A stretch of 14,953 nucleotides of DNA from Firmicutes bacterium UBA5449 (lineage in GTDB: Bacteria; Bacillota; SHA-98; UBA4971): the NCBI GenBank assembly GCA_002424305.1, contig DIQZ01000002.1, positions 5,277 through 20,229 of the forward strand, written 5' to 3'. This document shows positions 7,070-14,327 of this stretch, piece by piece. Position numbers and translations under genes: made by a program. Numbering within the stretch: position 1 is the stretch's first letter; the number at the start of each line of letters is the position of its first letter. Below the pieces are notes generated by a model. It had not been told where the DNA came from. It did no database searches and saw only the letters and a program-made list of their open reading frames with translations.

Positions 7070-8582
7070 GGTTCCCCTTTCGGCGGTCGTGTTACTTGCC
7101 ATAATTACCTGGTGTATGCCGACATATGGGGAGAGCCCTCAGGTGGTTATGAGGGTCGCGTTGTCGGTGACCCTGCCGTTTGAGTTCTTGCTGGAGCAGG
7201 ATGCGCTTGTTTTTCCCCTCTTGGCAGCGGAGCCGGTGGATAAGGCGGAAGAAGCCTCCAACGGACATGAAGTTGACGATAATGAGCAATACATAAGTCT
7301 CGGCTCATCAAGAGAGCTTTTCCGGATCCGGAAAGGGGAGCTGCCAAGAGAGGTCGTGCTTTGCCATCCATCGGGAAAAACTGTCTCGTTCCTCGGGGGA
7401 CTACGTATTGTGCCTGTTGATTGCACATCTCCTGCCTTTCGGATAAAGGATGCGCTCTATCCCGGGGAGCTACAAATAGTATTTGGAGTATCGAAATCAG
7501 GTTGTTACGAAGCAACTGCTATCAACCTCGTAGATATAGAGGCCTATGTCGAGGGTGTGCTGGCAGGGGAGGTCTACCCCTCATGGGCGCCTGAAGCCCT
7601 CAAAGCCCAGGCTGTTGCATCCAGGACTTATGCGTTAAGGCGAAAAGCCGACAACGAGTCTCGCAACTACGATGTGGATGACACTGTATTGTCCCAGGTA
7701 TATGTCGGGGAAAACCGTGTAGATGCCTTTCGGATTGCGGTCCTTGAAACCCGCGGCCAAGTCCTTGTTTATGAAGATGTTCCCATCAGAGCCCACTACT
7801 TTTCTTCAGGGGGCGGGACAACAGAAGGAGATGAGGAGGTATGGTTAGGAGGAAGAGATGAGCCATACCTCACCGCGAGGGAGGATTTTGATTGGAAATC
7901 CCCGCACTATCGCTGGAAAGAGCCGCTTGTCATGAAAAGTCAAGATCTCCTTGGGAAACTTGGGCTAAGGCCTGACTTTCCGGCGTGGATTGAGCCTTCT
8001 ATTCGGTCCGACAGCAAAATCCTTGCATATAGATTTCGCGCCGGGGATCAAGTGATTAACCTTACAAGAGAACAAATTCGGCACAGGATCGGTCTGCAAA
8101 GCCCGAGATTTGATATTACCATTACAGATGGTGAAGGAGAAGGGAAATTGGTGTCAGACCAGGCGGAACTCAGTCCATCAGCAATCCTGATATTTGACGG
8201 TGTAGGAAAAGGCCATGGAGTGGGCCTAAGTCAATGGGGCGCTCAGGGCATGGCTTCAATTCTTGACAGTAACGGGGTTCCGCTCTACACTTATGTAGAC
8301 ATACTAAAGCATTATTATCCTGGCACTGAGCTGGTTAATAATTGTAATATTCCAAAGGAGTATATGGAGCCTGCTTGCGAGGATCAGGCTGAACTCGTAT
8401 GCGAAGGCGAAGGATTTACAGAGTCTGTGCACGAGGATCATGTAGAACCTGTGTCAGGAGACCATGTGGAGACTATGCATGAAGATCACGCAGAGCCTTC
8501 ATACGATGACTGCGCAGGGCTTGTGCACGAAGAAGAGTATACAGAACCCGGGTGCATAGACGCATGGGATTTGTATTGGTAG
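7062..8582 (+). CDS. Secreted SpoIID/LytB-domain protein with acidic His/Cys repeat tail
   Basis: SpoIID/LytB domains cut peptidoglycan glycan strands at stem-free MurNAc (lytic transglycosylase) during spore engulfment, or stimulate amidases. This 506-residue protein opens with an export signal (MRRVPLSAVVLLAIITWCMP, cleavage near TYG). After a weakly conserved region it has the SpoIID core VEGVLAGEVYPSWAPEALKA, with the catalytic-type Glu170, then AVASRTYAL. The domain ends with FDGVGKGHGVGLSQWGAQGMA (378-398) and HYYPGTEL. Residues from about 433 to the end form a Cys/His/Asp/Glu-rich repeat tail not normal for the family. The ATG at 7062 is chosen over an in-frame ATG at 7038 because it starts the signal peptide and has GGAGG 11 nt upstream. 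It overlaps comB by 8 nt. Confidence 0.9.
   Translation: MRRVPLSAVVLLAIITWCMPTYGESPQVVMRVALSVTLPFEFLLEQDALVFPLLAAEPVDKAEEASNGHEVDDNEQYISLGSSRELFRIRKGELPREVVLCHPSGKTVSFLGGLRIVPVDCTSPAFRIKDALYPGELQIVFGVSKSGCYEATAINLVDIEAYVEGVLAGEVYPSWAPEALKAQAVASRTYALRRKADNESRNYDVDDTVLSQVYVGENRVDAFRIAVLETRGQVLVYEDVPIRAHYFSSGGGTTEGDEEVWLGGRDEPYLTAREDFDWKSPHYRWKEPLVMKSQDLLGKLGLRPDFPAWIEPSIRSDSKILAYRFRAGDQVINLTREQIRHRIGLQSPRFDITITDGEGEGKLVSDQAELSPSAILIFDGVGKGHGVGLSQWGAQGMASILDSNGVPLYTYVDILKHYYPGTELVNNCNIPKEYMEPACEDQAELVCEGEGFTESVHEDHVEPVSGDHVETMHEDHAEPSYDDCAGLVHEEEYTEPGCIDAWDLYW
8376..8549 (+). repeat. Degenerate octapeptide repeats in the tail of the SpoIID-like protein
   Basis: The C-terminal tail (residues about 439-496) reads as imperfect eight-residue units. 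In order they are CEDQAELV, CEGEGFTESV (ten residues), HEDHVEPV, SGDHVETM, HEDHAEPS, YDDCAGLV and HEEEYTEP. The best five are in strict 24-nt register from 8430 to 8549. The shared pattern is His or Cys, Glu, Asp, His, x, Glu, Pro. Synonymous codons vary between units, so this is an old or selected protein repeat rather than a recent DNA duplication. The tail is strongly acidic and its spaced His/Cys could bind metal. Confidence 0.75.
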
Positions 8583-8590
8583 GGGGGGGA

Positions 8591-8619
8591 TTTGCGGCAA
8601 ACGATGGTTTGCGGTAAAC
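8591..8619 (+). repeat. Tandem 12-bp repeat with internal hairpin upstream of the riboswitch
   Basis: TTTGCGGCAAAC (8591-8602) and TTTGCGGTAAAC (8608-8619) are direct repeats differing at one base, with starts 17 bp apart. Between them GCAAAC (8597-8602) and GTTTGC (8607-8612) form a perfect 6-bp inverted repeat around GATG. No T-run follows, so this is not an intrinsic terminator. Being just upstream of the tup leader, it could be an operator or part of the promoter. No clear -35/-10 pair for the operon was found in this gap. Confidence 0.5.
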
Positions 8620-8635
8620 AATGACTCAATCTAAA

Positions 8636-8751
8636 TCTCCGAGTTAGTTCGCCTATGAAAACATGATGGTAACTAACCGGTGACCACATATGGAAGTGTG
8701 GTCCGAGGGCTTTCAGGGAAACCTGTTAGCCTCCCATATTTGGAAAGGAGA
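8636..8751 (+). ncRNA. Moco-family riboswitch (molybdenum/tungsten cofactor RNA motif)
   Basis: The 3' part (8729-8748) reads GCCTCCCATATTTGGAAAGG. It closely matches the conserved end of the Moco RNA motif as I recall it from the E. coli moaA leader. Helices I can draw: P1 TCTCC (8636-8640) with GGAGA (8747-8751); GTTAGTT (8643-8649) with AACTAAC (8671-8677); GACCACA (8682-8688) with TGTGGTC (8697-8703). A CAGG/CCTG hairpin (8714-8717 with 8722-8725) is closed by a GAAA tetraloop. P1 includes the AAAGGAG ribosome binding site of tupA, so a stabilised P1 would block translation. The downstream genes (tungstate import, moeA, moaA) are the expected regulon. Variants of this motif are linked to either molybdenum or tungsten cofactor; the genes point to tungsten, but I cannot prove the ligand. 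Confidence 0.9.
8744..8750 (+). promoter_or_regulatory. tupA ribosome binding site inside riboswitch P1
   Basis: AAAGGAG lies 10 nt before the tupA ATG at 8761. Four of its bases (8747-8750) are paired in the closing helix of the upstream RNA motif. This is a visible basis for translational OFF control. A nearer ATG at 8751 is in another frame and too close to the binding site to be used. Confidence 0.8.
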
Positions 8752-8760
8752 TGCTATTAA

Positions 8761-9609
8761 ATGTCAAGACGTTTTATGTCAATTCTAGCTGCTTCCCTAT
8801 TGATTGTATTGTGTGTAGGTGTCACCGCTGTCGGAGCCACGAAAGAGCTTATTCTTGCAACAACCACCAGCACCCGAGACACAGGTCTCCTCGATGTTCT
8901 GCTCCCCATTTTTCAGGATCAAACCGGATACAATGTAAAAACAATTGCGGTAGGAACAGGTGCAGCGCTTGCCCTTGGAAGTAAAGGGGAGGCAGATGTT
9001 CTGCTTTGCCATGCTCCTGCTTCAGAAATTGAGCTTGTTGAGGCCGGAGATGTAATTAACAGGCAACTCGTAATGCACAACGACTATGTAATCATAGGTT
9101 CGGCTAAGGATCCTGCAGGCGTTAAAGGATTCACATCTGCGTCTGAAGCACTAAGGAAAATTGCAAGTAGCGGAGCAGTCTTTGTTTCCAGAGCCGACGA
9201 TTCGGGAACGCACAAGAAAGAGAAGGCGATTTGGAGTAAGCTTGATTATCAGCCGTCAGGGCAGGCATGGTATTTAGAGGCAGGAACCGGCATGGCCAAT
9301 ACACTCAATATAGCCAACGAGAAGCTGGCTTATTGCTTAACTGACCGTGGGACTTACCTGTCTATGAAGGATCGCTTAGATCTGCCGATACTTGTTGAAG
9401 GTGACGCGATTCTCCTTAATATCTACCACGTTATGCAAGTTAACCCTGAAAAGCATAAAGTAGTGAACGGACCCGGTGGACAAGCATTTGTGGAGTTCAT
9501 GATATCTGAAGATGTCCAGGCAATCATCAGTGAGTTTGGCATTGACAAGTACGGAAGCCCACTATTCTTCCCTGATGCAGGCAAGACCATAGAAGACCTG
9601 GAAGGGTGA
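8761..9609 (+). CDS. tupA: Tungstate ABC transporter substrate-binding protein TupA
   Basis: TupA is the exported binding protein that captures tungstate with very high affinity for the TupBC importer. The 282-residue protein has an N-terminal hydrophobic signal (about 5-25) with a plausible AVGA cleavage site. It then shows the TupA oxyanion signature ATTTSTRDTGLLD (33-45), IAVGTGAAL (62-70), ADVLLCHAPASE (78-89) and VSRADDSGTHKKE (142-154). These blocks separate TupA from molybdate-binding ModA. Gly-Thr-Gly-Ala replaces the more usual Gly-Thr-Gly-Gln. No lipobox is evident, since the residue before Cys18 is Leu, which is unusual for a binding protein in a single-membrane bacterium. It heads the operon directly behind the riboswitch. 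Confidence 0.95.
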   Translation: MSRRFMSILAASLLIVLCVGVTAVGATKELILATTTSTRDTGLLDVLLPIFQDQTGYNVKTIAVGTGAALALGSKGEADVLLCHAPASEIELVEAGDVINRQLVMHNDYVIIGSAKDPAGVKGFTSASEALRKIASSGAVFVSRADDSGTHKKEKAIWSKLDYQPSGQAWYLEAGTGMANTLNIANEKLAYCLTDRGTYLSMKDRLDLPILVEGDAILLNIYHVMQVNPEKHKVVNGPGGQAFVEFMISEDVQAIISEFGIDKYGSPLFFPDAGKTIEDLEG

Positions 9610-9616
9610 GGATGAA

Positions 9617-10309
9617 TTGGACCTGATAGCGGAAGGGATTACGCAGGCTTTTCGACTCCTCATCAAAGGAGACCGTGAGGTGCTTCGTATAGCCCTTCTT
9701 ACCCTTAGAGTTTCCGGACTTGCAACCATGATTAGTACTTTAGTCGGCGTGCCCTTAGGGACAGCGCTTTCTCTGTGGTCGTTTCGCGGACGACGGCGGG
9801 TAGCCGGGTTCGTTAATACAGGAATGGGCCTCCCTCCTGTAGTCGTCGGCCTCTGGGTGAGCGTCTTTCTTTGGAGGACCGGTCCGTTAGGATTCCTCAG
9901 GTTGATGTATACGCCTACTGCTATGGTTATCGCCCAGACGATAATTGCTCTACCGATAGTGACCGGCCTTACCATGGCAGGTGTGGGACAACTTGACCCC
10001 GGTATACGCCTTCAGATGCTTTCTCTTGGAGCATCATCATGGCAACTCGTGTGTATTCTCATGCGAGAAGCCAAACTTTCAGTGCTCGCAGCTATCATGG
10101 CAGGGTTTGGTCGGGTAGTTGCAGAGGTTGGTGCGTCCATGATGGTAGGGGGCAATCTTTTGGGACAGACACGGGTGCTCACGACAGCTACTTCCATGGA
10201 GGTGTCCAAGGGCAACTTCGGGTTTGCAATAGCCCTCAGTATTATCTTGGTTGCCATTACTTATGTTATTAATGCAGGCCTCACCCGAATTCAACAGCAG
10301 GGCCAATAA
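9617..10309 (+). CDS. tupB: Tungstate ABC transporter permease TupB
   Basis: This 230-residue integral membrane protein is the channel subunit of the tungstate importer. It has several hydrophobic helices (roughly 25-55, 65-90, 98-122, 152-165 and 202-222). The cytoplasmic coupling loop SLGASSWQLVCILMREAKL (136-154) and GFGRVVAEVGASMMVGGN (163-180) are typical of the TupB family of binding-protein-dependent permeases. The start is TTG, preceded by GGTGAGG overlapping the end of tupA. The gap from tupA is only 7 nt. The short length and the TupA/TupC neighbours distinguish it from ModB. Confidence 0.93.
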   Translation: MDLIAEGITQAFRLLIKGDREVLRIALLTLRVSGLATMISTLVGVPLGTALSLWSFRGRRRVAGFVNTGMGLPPVVVGLWVSVFLWRTGPLGFLRLMYTPTAMVIAQTIIALPIVTGLTMAGVGQLDPGIRLQMLSLGASSWQLVCILMREAKLSVLAAIMAGFGRVVAEVGASMMVGGNLLGQTRVLTTATSMEVSKGNFGFAIALSIILVAITYVINAGLTRIQQQGQ

Positions 10310-10323
10310 GAGGAGGTAAAGGC

Positions 10324-11121
10324 GTGAAGGCAGGGCAAGCTATTATCGAGCTTAATGATGTGAAGCTCAAGAGGGGATCCCGGAAGACTCTGGATGTTTC
10401 ACACTTTGAGATACACTCGGGAGAGAACGTCGCTGTAATCGGTGCAAACGGCGTCGGTAAGAGCACGCTTCTCCAGGTAATAGCTTGCCTCTTGCGTCCC
10501 GGCGAAGGCCAAGTATGTGTTAGGGGACATGTAGTAGGTGAGGATATCAGTGCGATTAAGGCGCGACGTCGCATGGCCATGGTTCTTCAGAGGCCCTACC
10601 TTCTGGACGCTACAGTCTTTGATAATGTGGCTGTCGGGCTTAAGATGAGGCGCGTGCCTGAAGATGAGATGCGAGATAGAGTAGATGAGGCCCTTGCGCT
10701 TTTTGGTATTGAACACTTAGCTAATCGGCATGGACGCTCCCTCTCCGGGGGTGAAAGCCAAAGAGTCAGTTTGGCGAGAGCCTTGGTCCTTGAACCTGAG
10801 CTTTTGCTACTTGATGAGCCTATGAGCTCTTTAGACGTGCCTACAAGAATGGCGCTCCTTACCGAGTTGGGGCGGATAATCGAAAAGACACAAGTGACAA
10901 CGGTTTTCGTGACGCATGATGTTACTGAGATCCCCTTTCTTGCTGACAGGACTGTGATTATGGACGGTGGAAAAATCGTGGCAGATGGTCCTGTCCGTGA
11001 AGTATTGCGCCAAGAGATGCGTGGTGCCTTATCACAACTTGCAGGTGCTACCAATTGGCTTCTCACAGAGGACGGTGAAAGATCAGATGTCGCTGTTTTT
11101 GTCTCTGACTCCACGTGCTGA
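10324..11121 (+). CDS. tupC: Tungstate ABC transporter ATP-binding protein TupC
   Basis: This 265-residue cytoplasmic ATPase drives the TupAB importer. All ABC motifs are present: Walker A GANGVGKST (40-48), Q-loop VLQRP (87-91), signature LSGGESQR (140-147), Walker B LLLLDEP (160-166) and switch His198 in VTHD. It lacks the C-terminal MOP/TOBE molybdate-binding domain usual in ModC, which agrees with a Tup-type assignment. The start is GTG with AGAGGAGG about 8 nt upstream, 14 nt after tupB. Its last 35 nt overlap the moeA start. Confidence 0.93.
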   Translation: MKAGQAIIELNDVKLKRGSRKTLDVSHFEIHSGENVAVIGANGVGKSTLLQVIACLLRPGEGQVCVRGHVVGEDISAIKARRRMAMVLQRPYLLDATVFDNVAVGLKMRRVPEDEMRDRVDEALALFGIEHLANRHGRSLSGGESQRVSLARALVLEPELLLLDEPMSSLDVPTRMALLTELGRIIEKTQVTTVFVTHDVTEIPFLADRTVIMDGGKIVADGPVREVLRQEMRGALSQLAGATNWLLTEDGERSDVAVFVSDSTC

Positions 11122-12316
11122 CGCATGGAATAAGTTAAAGCAATACGTTAAAGTAGGGCCTCGAGAAGTTGAAACAGTCAGTATCCTGGATTCAGTTGAC
11201 CGGATCTTAGCTGAAAATGTTACAGCTCCTATAGATTTGCCTGGATTTGCCAGGTCTACCAAGGATGGTTATGCGGTTTCGGCATCTTCCACTTTTAGTG
11301 CAAGTGAAGGACTCCCTGCGCTTCTTTCACTAAAAGGCCGAATCAGAATGGGTGAGTGCACCGGGCTTTCACTGGCCCCGCATGAATGCGCAGCTATAGC
11401 CACAGGGGGCATGATACCCGAAGGCGCAGACTCAGTCGTCATGGTGGAGACGTGCGAAGTCTTAGACGATGAGACCATTGCGGCAACTCATTCTGTGGCA
11501 CCTGGGGAAAACGTTGTGGGTGCAACAGAGGATATAGCTTCCGGGACATTGATACTTTCACAGGGCAGGCGCTTGCGTCCATCTGATATCGCAGCTCTTG
11601 CAGCAATGGGAGTACCTGAGGTCAAAGTCGCCGTAGGGCCAAGAGTTGCTATTATTTCTACAGGGGACGAACTTGTAGACATCAGAGAGTCTCCCTTGCC
11701 CGGACAGGTCCGTGATATGAACGCCTACTCACTTTATAGTGCAGTCAAGGCCATAGGAGGGAGGCCAAAATTGTGGGGTATTGTACAAGATGAATCTCTT
11801 GCAATGCGGGAAGCCATCGCTAAGGCTCATTTGGAGTCAGACATGGTTATCATGTCCGGAGGGAGCTCTGTCGGAGAACGGGATTTTACGAAAGAAGCTA
11901 TTCAGTCTTTAGGCGAACCGGGTGTGCTTGTTCACGGTGTCGCAATAAAGCCGGGTAAACCTACTATTCTTGCTGTGGCAGGTGACAAGCTTGTATTTGG
12001 CTTGCCGGGCCATCCCATGTCTTGTCTCGTTGTATTCAATCTCTTCGTTGCTCCTGCAATCGCCCGGTGGATGGGGGGGGCTATCTACAGGCGAGAGACG
12101 CAGGCGATACTCAGTGCCAATGTGGCTTCTATCGCAGGGCGTGAAGACTATGTCAGTGTCAAGCTTCGCGTAGAAGACGGGGAAGTCTGGGCAGACCCGG
12201 TTTTTAGTAAGTCCGCGGTGATTTCAGGGCTCATCTTGGCTGATGGGGTAATGAGGATTCCTGTAGAAGCGGAAGGCTTTGAAAAGGGCACCCGGATTAG
12301 AGTGATGCCGTTTTAG
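11087..12316 (+). CDS. moeA: Molybdopterin molybdenumtransferase MoeA (stand-alone form)
   Basis: MoeA inserts the metal oxyanion into adenylylated molybdopterin to finish the cofactor. This 409-residue protein has the usual MoeA length and domain order. Motifs include LPGFARSTKDGYAV (51-64; Asp60 in the active-site region), ATGGMIPEGADSVVMVE (105-121), ISTGDEL (190-196), MSGGSSVGERDF (256-267), HGVAIKPGKPT (283-293) and GLPGHPMS (305-312). Lys replaces the common Met in the usual MDG motif. The frame is open upstream to 10967, but that part lies inside tupC. ATG 11087 gives the family N-terminus and has GGTGA about 9 nt before it. It pairs with a second, fused MoeA downstream. Confidence 0.93.
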   Translation: MSLFLSLTPRADAWNKLKQYVKVGPREVETVSILDSVDRILAENVTAPIDLPGFARSTKDGYAVSASSTFSASEGLPALLSLKGRIRMGECTGLSLAPHECAAIATGGMIPEGADSVVMVETCEVLDDETIAATHSVAPGENVVGATEDIASGTLILSQGRRLRPSDIAALAAMGVPEVKVAVGPRVAIISTGDELVDIRESPLPGQVRDMNAYSLYSAVKAIGGRPKLWGIVQDESLAMREAIAKAHLESDMVIMSGGSSVGERDFTKEAIQSLGEPGVLVHGVAIKPGKPTILAVAGDKLVFGLPGHPMSCLVVFNLFVAPAIARWMGGAIYRRETQAILSANVASIAGREDYVSVKLRVEDGEVWADPVFSKSAVISGLILADGVMRIPVEAEGFEKGTRIRVMPF

Positions 12317-12330
12317 TGACGGGAGCATCA

Positions 12331-12380
12331 GGTAGGAGCTTTAGTAGCAGGATCTTCAGTGGCAGGAGCTCAAGGAGCAA
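12331..12380 (+). repeat. Imperfect 15-bp tandem repeat between the two moeA genes
   Basis: Units AGTAGCAGGATCTTC (12343-12357) and AGTGGCAGGAGCTCA (12358-12372) agree at 11 of 15 positions. They are flanked by partial copies on both sides. The gap has no gene. In the moeA frame, after its TAG and an adjacent TGA, the repeat reads as Val-Ala-Gly pentapeptide-like units until a TAG at about 12390. The following GAGGGA (12385-12390) serves the next TTG start. Confidence 0.5.
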
Positions 12381-12398
12381 GAGTGAGGGATTAGAGAA

Positions 12399-14327
12399 TT
12401 GAAGAAACGTGATGTCTACTTGAAAGGAATACCGCTTCATGATGCCGGAGACAGGTTTTTTCACGGACTGGCAAGTCAGGGGCTAGCGCAAGTTGTGGAA
12501 GGCGAGTCGGTTCCTGTAGATGTGGAAGCCTTGATGCGGGTAACGAGTGAACCTGTCTTTGCTAAGCTATCGTCACCTGCGTATCATTCATGCGCCATGG
12601 ATGGGATTGCTACGCGCTCACATGTAACCTTTGGTGCAAGCGAGATGAATCCTACACGCCTTAGGCTTGGAGAAGATGCAGTATTTGTGGATACCGGAGA
12701 TCCACTGCCTAGAGGGTCAGATTCTGTCATTATGGTGGAAGACCTTGTAGAGGTTACGGCAGACGCTGTTACAATAATCGCTCCTTCCAAACCTTGGCAG
12801 CACGTTCGGACTGTAGGAGAAGATATTGTCGCAACCGAGCTTGTCCTTCCTGAGAATCATGAGATTCGCGCAGTGGACTTGGGTGCGCTATTAGCTGCAG
12901 GTGTAACTCAGGTGATGGTTCGCAGGAAGCCTAGGGTGGTAATAATCCCCACAGGTGATGAGTTGATTTCCCCGGGGGTGACACCTAAAACAGGAGACAT
13001 AATTGAGTTTAACTCGAGGATTATCGGAGGATTCGTCTTGCAGTGGGGAGGGGAACCTGTATTTTGGGATATTGTCCCTGACAATCCTAAGGCTCTGGCT
13101 GAGGCTGTGCATAAGGCTTCCCTTACTGCAGACATTATTGTGGTAAATGCAGGCTCATCTGCTGGAAGCGAGGATTATACCGGCGATATTGTGAAGTCCA
13201 TGGGAGAACTCATTGTGCACGGGGTCGCAATCAAACCGGGGAAACCTACAATCCTGGGAATCGTAAATGACAAGCCTTTTATCGGGGTTCCCGGGTATCC
13301 GGTCTCCGCTGCTTTGTCTTGTGAGCTGTTTCTCCTCCCTCTCTTAGCAAAGATGTTGGGGCTGAGAGTCAGGCAAAGGGCAAAGGTAGATGCAATCGTA
13401 ACTAGGAGGATAGTCTCTGCGCCGGGTATGGATGAGTTTGTAAGGGTTAAGGTAGGTAAGGTTAAGGGCAGGTATGTAGCTTCTCCCCTTCCAAGAGGAG
13501 CAGGCGCGATAATGTCACTTGTGAAGGCAGACGGGTATGTGAAGGTGCCCGGTTCATCCCAGGGGATCTTGGAATCATCAGAAGTTACGGTAAACCTCCT
13601 CCGAGATATCGAGGAGATAGATAATGCAATCGTTGCTATCGGCAGTCATGATCTGGCTTTGGACCTCCTAGGCAGTCTTTTGGCCCGGGAATATCCAGGC
13701 GTCAATCTTTCTTCTACCCACGTTGGTAGCATGGGCGGGATAATGGCTATGCGAAGGGGAGAGGCACATATTGCCGGTATTCACCTCTTGGATGAGGAGA
13801 CAGGGGAGTATAATGTGCCTTACGTAAAGCGATATCTTGATCCCAAAGACTATGCCATTGTAAATCTTGTCCATCGTGAACAGGGCCTGATTGTGGCGCC
13901 GGGAAACCCAAAGAATATTCGTGGGATTTCGGATCTGGTCAAGCCCGGTATTACGTTTGTGAACAGACAACGCGGTGCAGGTACGCGGATTCTCCTTGAC
14001 CTTGATCTTAAGAAGCTCGGCATTGAGCCGGACGGGATTTCCGGTTATGAGCACGAAGAATACACCCACATGGGTGTCGCTGCATCAGTTGCAAACAATG
14101 TAGCTGACGTAGGCCTTGGCATAAGAAGCGCAGCCAAAGCTCTGGGTTTAGACTTTGTCCCTGTGGCTTGGGAGCGGTACGACCTGCTGGTTAGCCAAGG
14201 GTTCTTGCATTCTTCATCCATGGACAAGCTCTTTAGTATTATGTCCTCTGAAGACTTCAAAAGCAGAGTGTCATCCCTCGGTGGTTATGATGTGTCTGAC
14301 AGTGGGGAGGTTATGTGGGAAGGATGA
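12399..14327 (+). CDS. MoeA fused to a C-terminal periplasmic-binding-protein-like domain
   Basis: This 642-residue protein joins a full MoeA domain (about 1-403) to a PBP-like domain (about 408-642). The MoeA half shows SCAMDGIATR (64-73), DTGDPLPRGSDSVIMVED (98-115), PTGDEL (184-189), NAGSSAGSEDY (250-260), HGVAIKPGKPT and GVPGYPVS (296-303). The PBP half has GSMGGIMAMRRGEAHIAGIHLLDEETGEYN (443-471) and NRQRGAGTR (522-530), blocks typical of the LysR-substrate/ModA-like domain found in such fusions. There is no signal peptide, so it acts in the cytoplasm. The added domain probably binds an oxyanion or cofactor intermediate and may set metal choice; this is inference. The start is TTG with GAGGGA about 8 nt upstream. 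The stop overlaps the moaA start (ATGA). Confidence 0.92.
   Translation: MKKRDVYLKGIPLHDAGDRFFHGLASQGLAQVVEGESVPVDVEALMRVTSEPVFAKLSSPAYHSCAMDGIATRSHVTFGASEMNPTRLRLGEDAVFVDTGDPLPRGSDSVIMVEDLVEVTADAVTIIAPSKPWQHVRTVGEDIVATELVLPENHEIRAVDLGALLAAGVTQVMVRRKPRVVIIPTGDELISPGVTPKTGDIIEFNSRIIGGFVLQWGGEPVFWDIVPDNPKALAEAVHKASLTADIIVVNAGSSAGSEDYTGDIVKSMGELIVHGVAIKPGKPTILGIVNDKPFIGVPGYPVSAALSCELFLLPLLAKMLGLRVRQRAKVDAIVTRRIVSAPGMDEFVRVKVGKVKGRYVASPLPRGAGAIMSLVKADGYVKVPGSSQGILESSEVTVNLLRDIEEIDNAIVAIGSHDLALDLLGSLLAREYPGVNLSSTHVGSMGGIMAMRRGEAHIAGIHLLDEETGEYNVPYVKRYLDPKDYAIVNLVHREQGLIVAPGNPKNIRGISDLVKPGITFVNRQRGAGTRILLDLDLKKLGIEPDGISGYEHEEYTHMGVAASVANNVADVGLGIRSAAKALGLDFVPVAWERYDLLVSQGFLHSSSMDKLFSIMSSEDFKSRVSSLGGYDVSDSGEVMWEG

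Noticed and set aside
8597..8612. Hairpin that could be an intrinsic terminator after the SpoIID-like gene
   Set aside because: The 6-bp stem is not followed by a run of T; the next bases are GCGG-type sequence.
8751..8984. Open frame of 77 codons starting at an ATG in the riboswitch end
   Set aside because: It overlaps tupA in another frame, its ATG is too close to the ribosome binding site, and the protein is Cys/His/Arg-rich like a shadow frame. tupA at 8761 has correct spacing and clear homology.
10967..11086. Upstream extension of moeA inside tupC
   Set aside because: The extra 40 residues overlap tupC coding sequence and do not resemble a MoeA N-terminus; ATG 11087 fits the family.
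8761..11121. Molybdate (ModABC) rather than tungstate transporter
   Set aside because: The TTTST, GTG and RADDSGTHKKE blocks in the binding protein are TupA-type, and the ATPase lacks the molybdate-binding C-terminal domain of ModC.
10596..11126. Long minus-strand frame of 176 codons opposite tupC
   Set aside because: It lies wholly opposite a well-supported ABC ATPase gene and has low-complexity Ser/Arg/Pro composition typical of an antisense shadow. The other minus-strand frames, such as 655-1197 and 6052-6492, were rejected for the same reason.
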